A DNA stretch of 64,000 bases from Bryopsis sp. KO-2023 (taxonomy: Eukaryota; Chlorophyta; Ulvophyceae; Bryopsidales; Bryopsidaceae), in contig BSYQ01000004.1 in NCBI GenBank assembly GCA_030272585.1, forward strand, positions 4,960,001 through 5,024,000, given 5' to 3'. A model generated the notes under the pieces. That model was not told the DNA's origin, did no database searches, and saw only the letters and a program-made list of their open reading frames with translations. Both the position numbers and the translations under genes were made by a program. Of the stretch, positions 47,026-58,121 are shown in pieces (position 1 is the first letter of the stretch; each line of letters starts with the position of its first letter).

Positions 47026-50000
47026 CATTTGGAAAAAAGGATTTATTGAGAGCTTGGGGTCAGAAAACAATCATGCATACATTCTGGAAGGAAGGAGTGT
47101 CACAAAAAGGCTGGAGAAAGAAAAACAGATGAGAATTACAGGGGGACCCTCAATCAGGATTTGGAAGGGGGGGTGTGGATATGATTTTGAAAAAGAAGCA
47201 CAAGAGAGAACGAAAGAATCCATGCCGTGATTCAAGGTGACAAAGATTGGGGAAAGTTAATTCATCGTTTCTGTTCGAAACGAAACGAAACATTCTATGG
47301 AAAAATGTTTATGGAGGAGAATGGAGAGATGGGGAAATCGAGACATCGTCGATTCTCAGTGGGTTTTGTGCACCTTTGAGAAAATTGAAAAAAAAGAAAG
47401 CATGGGGAGGAATATAAAATATGGGGTTTGGAAGGGAAATCGGTGATGGTCAGGCAAAAACAAAAAGAAGAAATTTGTCGGAGTTTCAGTATGTGGGAAG
47501 CTGGTGGTCCAGATTTCCTGATATGGGATGTCAAAACTAAACTGAACTGGGTTTTGTTGGCATCGCTGTTAATCAACATGGAGGTGTCGACGGGGAAATT
47601 GGTTTTTTCCTGTCGGGAAAGGATTGAGGTTTTCAGGCTAAGGAAAGGAAGGGAAGGATATGGCTTGATGGCCCGTGTCCCAGTGAAGGAATATGGAGAT
47701 CTTCTAGCAGAAATGGAGCTAAATCATGGAGAAAAAAAGAAAAAAACATTGTTTAGGGAGAACCGGCCTGTAGCATTTCTTCCCTCCCAAGAAAAACCCA
47801 GAAACAAAAAGTGGACAGTTGATCGCCACCAACCTCTTATGGTAGAGGTCGGCGGCGATCGACTAGGAAACCCCACCTCAACATGGGTGGTGGATCGGGT
47901 GAGGGAGGGAAGTGGGTGGGTTGCACAGAAGGCCGGGATTCCTGGAATGGAGAGCTTTGTTTTGGGGAAAAAAGGGAAGAAAAACAAATGAGGCGGAATG
48001 GATGGTGCCGGATAGAACTGAGATTTTATTCGCCGCCATATTCAAGAAAATTGGAAACAAGATGCTCAACAAGGAGGGGCAGTTTGAAGATCAGCTTATT
48101 GGTGGGGTCAAAGAGGGGAGAGGTTCCACTGAGGTTTCTTTCCTCATCAAATGGGACCTGAGCTGTGGGTTTTTTGTTTCTGCTGGGTGCAGTGGATCAT
48201 TGCGACAATCAGGTGAATTTTTTTTTTCTTTGGGTTGCATGGAAAAAAAAGTTGTTTCTTTTGCCCTTCAGCACTTCTTCCTTCCCAAAATCTAGTAAAA
48301 AAAAAGTGGACAGTGGATTGCCACCAACCTCTGATTGGATGAGGTCGGCGGCAATCTACTCAAACCCCACCCCAACATGGGTGGTGGACTAGGTTCAGGG
48401 GTGGAAGTGGGTGGGGGGCAGAAAAGGGCAAGATTTAAAAACAAAAAAAAAAGAAAGAAAAACAGAAATGAGGCAAAATCGATGGATGAACGATGCGTTG
48501 GAGAAAACTGGGATTCTTACGAACCAAAAGCAGTGGAAGTGTTTTTTTTTATTATTTCGGACATGGTGGACTGATGGGTAAAGTAATGGATTCTGTTTGG
48601 GTATTTTTTGGCGAGCCCACTCTTTAGCATTTCTTCCCTCCCAAAATCTTAGAAGAAAAGAAGGAAAACCTTGGAAAACAGAAAAAAAGGGAAGGAGTGG
48701 GTGATAAGAGTTGATCGGAACTGATTATTTGAGTTTGGTAAATGATATTTACATGGACAAATTGTGGGTTTGCAATTTTAGTGGGTCACCCCCCAGTCCC
48801 CCTACCCTCCCTAAATGGCACGAGTACTGGACAGTTTATCGCAACCAACCTCTGAATGAATGAGGTCGGCAGCGATCGACTCGAAAATGCCCGAAAAATG
48901 GGTAGGGTTGTGGAGGAGTGGGGGACAAAAGGGGGTGGGTGTTCATTATACATTCAAAATCTCAATTTTGTAAAGAAATGAAATTGGATGATGATCTTTT
49001 TTTATCTCTGTTTTGTGCACAAAATTTGATGTTGGCTGTTTCATATGACTGACTGCATAAAATCACAGAGACTATTTCTGGATGACGAATTTGTGGTTGG
49101 TCATCCACACACACACAACAGCATTTTTTCCAGTCTGTTGCCTCTTCCAGGCAATATTACTTGACTGTTTGGCTTGCCAGCTGTGAATACTACCTCCCAC
49201 TTTTTCTTGAATGCAAACCGAGCTCTTTTCTTTTGTGTGATGGCTGTTTATTGGTTTTTGGGACACCTTTTTTTTTTCTTGGAGACCTCCCTTTCTCGTG
49301 TATAATTGTTTATATATATATAGCGGAGCGAACAAAAGCCCCCAAAAAAGCAACAGCATGGTGAATGCACAATGAGGAAACCAGTAAGCAGGGAAATCAA
49401 TACAAGCAACATGTTACCAATACAAATTTTTAAAAAAGAAAAACCGATCCATCGGGCAAACAAACAGCAAACAGAACAAAAAAAAAAGGACCCAACAATT
49501 GTTCCTATGCAGAATATAATACCCCATCCCCATCAATTTCCCCCATTCTCTGTACAATCCTTGGAATGTACACCCCAGGCATTTCCTTGCATGACACGTA
49601 TTCATCAGTGCCCTCATCGTTTGCACAATAAAGGAAAACAGCATGAAAAAATTGTATCAAAAAGCATGCTGTCAGCAAACTTATATTCATTTTCATCTCA
49701 TTGCTGAGGCAAATCATCAGCAGGATTGGTTTCGAGCATTTCCTTTTAAAATGTGGAGCGATAGAAACCACCACAATAAGGACAAAAAAAAATGCCTTTC
49801 TTGTGACAGAACCCTGTTGTATTCTTGGGAGTTCCCAAGCTAGTTTTTTTTTTTGATGGTGCGGATGCGGGTCAAGATTTTTCCAACATTTCCAATCCCC
49901 AATCTGGTGAGAAGCCAAATTTCCCGCAGATCACAGATCTGTTTCTATATGTTTCTAAGAACATGGCGTCAGCTCACCTCTTTTCATAGCTTTCATCACC

Positions 50001-50408
50001 AGCGGCGGCAATACCAACTTTTGAGTCGTTTCCAAGACATCGTTGATATGATATCAATTCCGATTAACCCACACGGTGTAAAACAATTAAAGAATTTCAT
50101 CCGTTCCTGGATGACCTGACCGTTCCTATTGCAGTTTTTGTACGCTGTCCCCAGTCAAGTTTTTCGGTGTGTGTGCTCTCCTTCCGGAGTGGATATCGTC
50201 AATACGTCCGGATTTTACATCACATCTTTCTGTTGGGCTTGTATCGTGCAGCGTGTGGTGCCTCGGCGCCGTGTATACGTGGTAAGAACCCCCCAGGTTT
50301 TAAACGTTTTCCGTGCGTTTATCGTGTCTTCCACACACACACACACGAAAACAACAATCGTTCTTGCGTCAACATGGCGTGGGTCCACGTGCAATAATTG
50401 GAGGAACA
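47026..50408. other. Intergenic region with a dispersed hairpin element
   Basis: Apart from the three hairpin-element copies and A-rich runs, no gene is supported. A 187-codon plus frame at 47428-47991 crosses the first hairpin copy and is probably not a gene. A minus frame at about 49640-49505 (CKEMPGVYIPRIVQRMGEID) looks protein-like but has no recognisable family or splice partner. Confidence 0.4.
47766..48880. repeat. Dispersed element, three copies, each with a conserved hairpin
   Basis: Copies lie at about 47771-47905, 48268-48400 and 48626-48900 (the last more diverged). Shared blocks are GCATTTCTTCCCTCCCAA, GTGGACAG, the hairpin, and CCCCACC-CAACATGGGTGGTGG. Hairpins: 47821-47860, 48316-48356 and 48837-48879. 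Stem tips change together: GATCGCC pairs GGCGATC in copy 1, GATTGCC pairs GGCAATC in copy 2. The remaining A-C mismatches on the plus strand would be G-U pairs in minus-strand RNA. It may be a small transposable element or an RNA gene family. Confidence 0.75.
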
Positions 50409-51446
50409 ATGCGCCATTTTTCCATTTCGTCAGACTCGATACAAGAATCGAGAGATCCCATCCCCCACACCAAACCAAGCCAAAAAAACCACATGCAAAG
50501 AGAGACACAGGTCGACGACGTGAGGCCTACCCAATCTTCAAGGGAAGTGATATCGAAGGTGGAGAAAGTGTGTGGACGGGATGTCGGACGGGGCACTGGA
50601 CCTCTGGCAACCCACGCAAAAGGAAACCTGTTCTCAGCCTGTGCATCGATCGCGAATCACCCGTCCCCGTCGATTGGAATCATCACTGGTTTCTTCATAC
50701 CTGGGGCTTCCCCTCCCGCGTGCGAAACAGATGGCCCGATCGGGGCCGCGTTTTTGTCGAGAGCGTTGGCCCAGGTGAATGTTCCGGTGAGAGTCGTCAC
50801 AGATTCATTGTCCGAGAATGCCGTCATGGTGGCCTTGAATGGGATTGGCGCCAGAGAAGGACAAATCGATCTGGATGTTGTGCCGATTGGGGATGACGCC
50901 GCCATCGATCGAATCGTGAAGAGGTGGAAAGACGTCGACGTCACGCATGTGGTTTCGATAGAAAGGGCTGGTCCAGCGGCTGACGGTCGAACCTACAACA
51001 TGCGGGGACACGATATTTCTGACACGAATGCTCCGCTGCACAACCTCTTTGACCGAGCAGATCATGGATGGGTGACGGTTGGAATCGGGGACGGCGGAAA
51101 CGAACTCGGCATGGGATCTCTTCCCAGAGATTTGATTTCGGCCAACGTGAATTTGGGGGCCAAGATCGCATGCGTTGTGCCATGTGATCATCTCGTCGTG
51201 TGTGGGGTTTCTAATTGGGGGGCGTGGGGATTGGTGGCTGGGCTGTGTGTGGTGAAAGAGGAATGGCGGAGGAAAATGTTGGAAGGGTTCAGGGATGGAA
51301 GCTGTGAGAGGTGCTTGAAGGAGTGTGTCAGGAAGGGGCCTGCTGTGGATGGGGTGAGTGGGGAGCAGAGACTCTCCGTGGATGGTCTTGACTGGAAACA
51401 ACATGAAGCCATGCTGGAGGAGATTCTTAATGTTATCACAGAATAA
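50409..51446 (+). CDS. D-glutamate cyclase domain protein (DGLUCY C-terminal/DUF4392 type)
   Basis: An intronless frame of 345 residues from the ATG at 50409. Family blocks: TGPLATHAKGNLFS, IGIITGFFIPGASPP followed by ETDGPIGAAFLSRAL, VVSIERAGPAADGRTYNMRG, WVTVGIGDGGNELGMG and VSNWGAWGLVAGL. The human enzyme DGLUCY converts D-glutamate to 5-oxo-D-proline and carries a DUF1445-like N-terminal part; here only the C-terminal catalytic-type domain is present after about 60 hydrophilic residues. The N terminus MRHFSISSDS is a weak candidate for organelle targeting. The upstream flank (50129-50408) has open frames but no DUF1445 similarity. Catalysis on D-glutamate is inferred from the family. Confidence 0.85.
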   Translation: MRHFSISSDSIQESRDPIPHTKPSQKNHMQRETQVDDVRPTQSSREVISKVEKVCGRDVGRGTGPLATHAKGNLFSACASIANHPSPSIGIITGFFIPGASPPACETDGPIGAAFLSRALAQVNVPVRVVTDSLSENAVMVALNGIGAREGQIDLDVVPIGDDAAIDRIVKRWKDVDVTHVVSIERAGPAADGRTYNMRGHDISDTNAPLHNLFDRADHGWVTVGIGDGGNELGMGSLPRDLISANVNLGAKIACVVPCDHLVVCGVSNWGAWGLVAGLCVVKEEWRRKMLEGFRDGSCERCLKECVRKGPAVDGVSGEQRLSVDGLDWKQHEAMLEEILNVITE

Positions 51447-52165
51447 AGGAATATCAGCTCGCTCATTTTGGACCACTAGTTCCGCCACATTCTCCTCTCA
51501 TGTTTCTTTGTATAACTCTTTTTTAATTATGAGTGGGTTTGGTATCACTCTTTTTTAATTATGAGTGGGTTTGGTTTGCAGCCTCCTCACTCTTTTTTTA
51601 ATTCTCAGTGGGCTATTGCCTCTCAGGATTGAGGCCATCAAAAATAATAAATTCATTACTCAAATTATTTTTTGCAAAAGAATGGGGGAAACTTGGATAT
51701 CTTTTTGCTTCGGATCTCTCTTTGCTTAAAGTGACAACAGTGGTCGACAGTCAGACATCTACCTTACAATATCTTTCCCCATTACGCAGTGTGAAACTAG
51801 CAGGAGGGGGGAGGGTTCCAGAGCAAATGGTTTTCTGCCCTGTCTGAACAGTGAAATATATGATCTAATACAGTGTCATTTTAAAGGATGTGTTTCTTTG
51901 TTTTCCTAACATTGCTCCTTTTATCTGACTAATATCCCCCCTGCTGTTCTCTACCTCCACCAAACACATTTTACCCTTCTCCACAAACTTTGAATAATTC
52001 CAAACACTAAGAAAACCATACTACCCCGCCCCCCCGCCCCCCCCTCCTCCTTCCAATTTCTCAAGATCTGTCGTACCCCAGCACTATTCTCCTTCACTGA
52101 TCTTTTCTCTGCACACTTACTTGTCACACTTTTTTTTAGCAAATTCTCTCTCATATTAGTTCCTC
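51447..52165. other. Convergent 3' flanks
   Basis: The cyclase gene ends at left and allantoinase at right. A 32-bp tandem repeat lies at 51515-51613. No other gene is seen. Confidence 0.5.
51515..51613 (+). repeat. 32-bp tandem repeat, about 2.7 copies
   Basis: ACTCTTTTTTAATTATGAGT with GGGTTTGGT follows from 51515 and again from 51547; a partial diverged copy starts at 51589. It lies about 70 bp after the cyclase stop codon, so it may be transcribed in the 3' untranslated region. Confidence 0.85.
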
Positions 52166-55100
52166 TCACACTTTTTTCCACTTTTCCATTCCTATGGCTT
52201 TTCCATAGGGTGTTCTTGTTACCCCCTTTCCATCCTCGAAAGCTAATCGACCTCCTACCCATGTCGCTAAAACTCTTCCTTTCATTTCGAGGTCTCGGTA
52301 CGGTGTCAGTTTGTGCCGGTGGTAGCAGCCCCCTTTGGAGGTATCTGCCAGTTTGTCTGGATCCCATACCTTCGCCAAGAAAAACCCAAGAAAAACTGAA
52401 AGTAACCGGGAAAAAAAACCCAATGATGGATCCATCTTTGTAAATTCTCATACCGATTGATTGAAAAAAACAACAGCAGCATACTTTCGTCCTCCTTTTT
52501 CCCCTTAGATAGCATATGCTCGTCGAGGATTTTAAAATAGTGTTTAAAATAGAATTGCTTGGTCCTTTTTTTCTGATTGGGAGGTCTATTTGCAATGGCA
52601 ATGCGTTTTGCAGGTAACTTTCTGGAAAAGAATCTGCGACTTCCCAACAAGTCAGGCTGTCCATTGTGTGATAAAAAATAATAATAAAAAAAAAAACCGG
52701 CAAAAGCGCACCAGAAATGAAAATCTACAGGAATCCATGAGAAGCAAGGTTCTTACCATGATGTCTGCGTCATACCCAGCCTTGATCTTCCCCTTGGTCC
52801 TGTGTAGATTCGCCAGCTTTGCTGGATTTTCGCTGAAGACTTCGACCAGTCTCTTTAAAGTCAGTTTTCGGTGCTTAGCTGCACTCCACAAGGCTGGCAA
52901 AGTGTATTGAAGGCCTGCCACACCAAACAAAAAAAGTAAAAAAAAGACTTACCAACACCACCTCCGTCATTTATTGATCTACAAATGATACTCAGTGCAA
53001 CACGTTTTTTCCCTGATTCGATTGCTGGGCATGGATTGGGGGAATCACAGCTGTTCTTCTGTCATATCGAATGAGAAAATCAGTGGTAAATTGAACTATC
53101 GACAACAAGAATTCTGCTGTTTATTTTTTTTTTTGCTCTGCCCATTACAAGCTTCCCAAAAGGAAGTCTTCCTTTCCAACGTCAGTCACCTGAAATGCCA
53201 CCCCAAGTGCTTTTGAAATCCCACACAAAATTGCTCCTCTTTTTCATGTTGGCGGGTGCTGGTGAATGGTCAGACCCCAGCATATCGATGTCTCCATTCA
53301 ACAGGGCATCCCAAAGCCTGTGCTGATTTCTCTTGTCCCGAATGGGGGGGGCACATTTGAATTCCGGAGCATCCCAGGGAACATCATCGGAATCAAATTT
53401 CAAGTAATGAGGACAAGTCTCCACAGAAATGGGCAACCCGCTTGCCTTAGCTTCCTTTTGAAAAAAACAAAAAAAACGACCCCACCAGTTACTGACTTTT
53501 TTATTATTTTTCTCTTTGGAAGCTGGATAAAGAACAACAAAGAACAACAACAAGGGATAGAATTCACTCTTATTTCCAGTGCTATACATAAGGGGAAATT
53601 TATCAAGATTTTCCAGCAGCCTCTCAGTGAATTCTTATCGCTCGTTTGAAAAGCAGGGATGGCCTCGACATGAAAAGGAGAAATAACTAGTTATTCCACA
53701 CCCCCGACTCACTTTGATTATTTTCAAGCTTTCTGCATCCGACAGATGTGCAATGTGAACCCTGAATCCCAGCTTATATTCTGTCTTCTGAAGATCCCGC
53801 ATGACGCCAATCACCATCTTAATTGCATCTCGTTCAAATCTGGGAGGTCTCGAAGCCAGATGCCCTTCGTTTCCCCAAAAATTCGTCTGCAACCCCCACC
53901 CACCCCAAACCAAAAACAAGGATGTTCAGCATATCGATCGAATCAATATTAAATATATATATATGTATTGAAAGTCTGTATAATTACACCAGATCGATTT
54001 TTTTTAAATGAGCAAGTAGAAGAAATCATTTTACCAACAAATACGGGTCAAATGGGCATATTATCAAATCATGCTCCAATAATTACTGCAATATATATAT
54101 ATTTGTATATATATTGGATTGAAAGCGTTTGACACACGGCCAAAAGGTCGAGTGCAGCCCGTTCACGGAAAATGTGTTATAGACTGACTCAGAATGTGTT
54201 ATACAAAGTTGTATCCCAATGTCCATATGTAGCTCTCTACCAACCAAAGTTTACCTAAACTAAAAAAGAAATTGATTCGAGGACCTCCAGAAAAAATGCT
54301 GACCAGAATTGCATGGGTAATCCAAAAAAAAAAAAAATCGTTTATCCAAATATATACATTGTCACTTCTTTGTGCTGGTTGCCCAAATCAACAAACCAAT
54401 GAACAAATCCATTCTGGATTCTTGCAGAGACCTTGAAAAAAGACACCCACCTTGGCTTTCGACTCCAATTCGGCATGCACATACAATGGGACTCCTTCCT
54501 CCATCAAGACCGGCAAAGCCCTGGACAGATTTGCCGCTGACGAATGCGGGAATTCGGGTATCCCTGATGGAGAAAGGAAAGCCTTCACCCCACGAGCACC
54601 ATTCCGGATGCAGCCCCGCAATACGCTGGCCTTGCCGGCGTTCTTAGGAACCAGTCCAGCCCATACTCCGAAATTGACATACGATCTGCCCTGTCCAACC
54701 AAGGGATGAGACCATTTCCCATCAAGCTTCGACAGCAGGAATGAAATTTTGATACTGCCACACGTAGAGGTAAGAAACGAGGAACATAGAGAAGCTGCTA
54801 CCCACACCATTCATCGATTGCAGTACCTTGTCCAGTTGAATGGTTTTCCCTGGGCCACTTTCCGAAAAATCGTTGCTCCAGCGAGAAAAAAAATAAATAA
54901 AAATGTGCTTTGGCCTGGGGTTGATTTTTTTTTAAATCTCGGCCGAATAATGAGGCAGTTTTTATTTATTTTTTTTAACCGCCAGCATCTCCTTCTCGGG
55001 TATCTTACCTTAGCCAGCATTAGTTTCAATCGGGTGCTTCCTTTGTCGATCGTGGGGGGGTTGCTGTTGAGGGGCATATCGATTACTGTAGTGATTCCAC

Positions 55101-56391
55101 CTGCGGCGGCTGCTTTCGTCCCAGTCTTGATACCTAAAAGACACCCCCACAACTCATACCTGCTCATCCAGATTTTCAACATGGGTGTATATCTTCCAAG
55201 GAGGGGGGGGGCTGATTTTATTTATTTATTTTTTTTTTTTGGGCTGATTTTATGGGACGAATTCTACCCTCCCAAAGACAAAGGGAAAATCCCAGCAGTT
55301 TATTCTGCAGTTTCTGAAGTTTCAAAGAAGTTTCAAAATATTCCTGGCAAAATAAATTCTAGGTAGCATGTCTAAATGAATTTCTTAAAAAAAATAGAAT
55401 AAAGCGATTTAACTTAATTAATTGATTCTTGAGTGGCTGCACCAAAGTTGGTTGGGGAAAAACAAGGCGAACGATGTCTAGGCTGCATCAACAACAACTG
55501 ACAGCTTTTACAGAGAGGAAAAAAAACCAAAAAAAACTAAATTGTGGAGGTACCTTCCCATTTTTCCCTTCCGGGTTCGTTGAGATGAACATGGGGGTCG
55601 ATGATTCCAGGAGCAAGAACAGCATTCCCATAATCGATCACTCTGATGCTCGAATTTAAATCAGCCAGACCGATAGGCAGCACTTGAAGGATTTTGCCAC
55701 CTTGGACATAGACTGCACAGAAAAAACAGCTTCGGTGGGAAAAGATGCCACGTTGAGAATGTGCAGTAATTAAAAAAAAAAAGGAAGGCAAATCTATTAT
55801 TTCAAAAATAAATTCAAATTATTTGAAATTTTTGGTGGTGCTGTACAGGTCTTCCCCAAAAGAGCAGCAACAACAAAAACGAAAGGGAAAATTAATCCAT
55901 TGGCTTCAACTCTACCATCAAAATTTAATCTAATTTTCATAATTTTCTTTTTCAGTTAAGTGGGTCAAGAAGCAACCTCGAAGGAGGTTGCTTCTCACCG
56001 ATCGAAAATTCCAATTTCTGTTTAAAAAAGCAGGGAAAAAAAACAATGCCTGGGTAAAAAAAAAGCTGTGCAAATCCTGCACATCCTGGTCGAGAGCTCA
56101 ACCAGTCCAGTCCCCTCTGGCTGAAAAAAAAGCCGACATCCAAAAAAAAATCTGGAAAGTTTTTCGGCACCTGCCTGCAGCCGTCATGACTCCTTCAGGT
56201 GCAACCACCCTCCGGCTCAACAAAATAACCGGGTCGTCAATCCCCCTGACGTCCAGCGTCGACGCCGCGGACAGCCGTTGCGCGATGTTTCCTGGAGATA
56301 AGTAGGCGAGGGGAAATCCGAAACGGTGCAGCAAAACCGCGAGGGCAACGGCTTGGGCGGAAAGGAAGAGCGTCAAGGCCCATCGATCCAT
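52166..56391 (-). CDS. ALN: Allantoinase
   Basis: Eight minus-strand exons: 56391-56175, 55712-55554, 55133-55009, 54690-54451, 53886-53713, 53454-53190, 52914-52757, 52369-52166; all joins keep frame and give 513 residues (Arabidopsis ALN has 506). Allantoinase hydrolyses allantoin to allantoate in purine degradation. Metal and catalytic elements are present: [10 protein letters not shown], the lysine in [10 protein letters not shown] that is normally carboxylated, [17 protein letters not shown], and [10 protein letters not shown]; the C-terminal HRHKLTPY block is typical. The N terminus ([20 protein letters not shown]) is hydrophobic and fits the ER signal anchor known for plant allantoinases. 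Intron 1 seems to use a GC donor (GCAG/GCAGGT), needed to keep frame and family alignment. Exon 4 start is chosen at GGACAG for phase and alignment. Confidence 0.95.
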
Positions 56392-56715
56392 GCGAACGAT
56401 TGATCGTGCAAGCAGTTCAAAGAGGGCGGGGAAGTCGTCGAGAATTGATGAGGCATGGGGGGGTTTATGATTGGGGTGGGGTCTGAGACGACATCTGAGG
56501 CTTTTCTGAGAGTTGTAAAAGCCGCAGGCGGTCCAAGGCTTTTCTTGAGAATCCGAGGTCAGTGTGCTGGGAAATAGGAAATATTGTGACGGAGCTAGAA
56601 AGAACATGGCAGATGTACTGCCACCAGATGTAATGATTATTCCGATGATAATTCGGAAGAATGGAATTGCCAACTCACACTGATAAACAGTCGTATTTTA
56701 CGCTGCTCTATGTGA

Positions 56716-56757
56716 GACCTGGTGGTTCGTACGTCGGGTTCAATTCCTGACGAGGTC
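56716..56757 (+). other. tRNA-like acceptor plus T-arm sequence
   Basis: TCGGG-TTCAATT-CCTGA (56734-56750) is a standard 17-base T arm. It is followed at once by CGAGGTC (56751-56757), which pairs in 6 of 7 positions with GACCTGG at 56716-56722, as an acceptor stem would. Only 11 bases lie between, so there is no room for D and anticodon arms. It is not a normal tRNA gene; it may be a tRNA-derived remnant or chance. Confidence 0.4.
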
Positions 56758-58121
56758 GATGACGTAGGAAAAGTTGTATACTGATACGCTGGAAGATATC
56801 GAATAGCTGGCACGCCAACCCATGGCTAGCGCAGAGTACTAGGAGTCTTACTGCCGGCACTGTCGTTTTATGACATCCGAGGTATGACTTCTACGAAACG
56901 TGCGGCTGGGAACACAAGGAGCCAGCGAAAACACTATGGATTCCAGCGAAACGGATACAACTCCCTACGAAAAACGATCTCTTAGGCGATACGCACGACT
57001 GGCAGTCGGGTCGCTAGTCGACCCCTGTCGTGACGCCGAACTCGCGGCCAGCACACATGCGCTAGCGCTAGAACCAGCCGCGAGTATAAATATCCCACAG
57101 AATTCTGGTTAAGGACAGACAGAACTCGGTGAATACCTCGTTTACTTCTTACTTCGGACATCTATCTATAGGAGGACTCTCTTATCGAGACGGACTTAAG
57201 GAAAGCTTCGCGACTTACCTTAAACGGGAATCCCGATCGGACGAGGTACTTCTGGCCAAAGATAGCATCATCCAAGGTTTTCTGAAGTACGCTTTTGAAA
57301 TGGGATACACCATCCCTTCTCTTTCTGTAAAAATATTCTCTTGCTATTATTTCTTGTGTCTCTGAGTGTCTTTATTCAAAATAAGGTTGTTGCTGATCAA
57401 ACTTTGATTCGAGAGGAAATAGGAGTGGAGTCAGAATAGTAAGAGAAGGTGCTGCCCTTCTCTTAGGAGGTTTTTCTCCACTCAGAGGAGCCGACCTCTC
57501 CTCTAAGTGTCCCCTTTCGTTTTTGGTGTTTGCGTTTTGTGTTCCTCTCTTCTCCAGTTCAGTTTCCAGAGTCCCCTTAGGCCATGGTCTCTTAGCGACT
57601 ATCCTCCAGGGGACTCCACTTTCTGTCTCACTCTCGGGAGCAAGGCCCTCTTAGCGGGTGTCTCCGTCGACTTTGACTCGTGTTGCGTTCAGATGCCTGG
57701 TCTTAGGCTTTTCGTTGAAATGGGGAATCGAGACTGTGACTCTCGGATGGTGATGATTGTTAGCGCGACTGGTCTTAGCCGACTTCTTAGGTGACGATAG
57801 TTTCAGTGCGTCGCAGTTTAGATACCAAGTTTTTGGATAAGACATTCAACGTCGGCGTAGTCCGACTCAGTTGCCGTAGACAGACTCTGCGGTAATTCAG
57901 TGCGACTCTATCTTCAATCGCTGAGCGAATGAAGAATTAGTAGTTGTGCCGAATGCGTTTTCTGGTTTCGGAGCGTGACGAGCTTCGGACCTGTTAGGAA
58001 TATGGGCCCACTAACGAAAACAACACAAGTTCTGTGCAACACGGTTTATTCTGGGGATCACCTCTCGAAAACGAGAAAGCGCTCCAGAAAATTAACACAA
58101 GTGTAACACCCTGTAGGAACT
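56758..58121 (+). mobile_element. 5' leader/LTR-type region of the retrotransposon
   Basis: The region before gag has the features of an LTR and leader: TATAAATA at 57085-57092, a run of small frames without family similarity, and no host-gene signal. The hexamer TCTTAG recurs at least six times between 57460 and 57795. I could not fix the LTR ends or a primer-binding site, because the 3' LTR is outside the window and no clear match to a tRNA 3' end was seen. Confidence 0.45.
57085..57092 (+). promoter_or_regulatory. TATA box of the putative LTR promoter
   Basis: TATAAATA in a GC-richer context (CCGCGAG before it), about 1 kb before gag, placed as expected for U3 of a Ty3/gypsy LTR. Confidence 0.5.

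Noticed and set aside
47428-47991. 187-codon frame
   Set aside because: It runs through the first hairpin-element copy and into a poly-lysine end; no family is recognised and the second element copy does not keep the frame.
57129-57365. 78-codon frame in the retroelement leader
   Set aside because: It lies just downstream of the putative LTR TATA box, has no family match and is likely chance in the R/U5 region.
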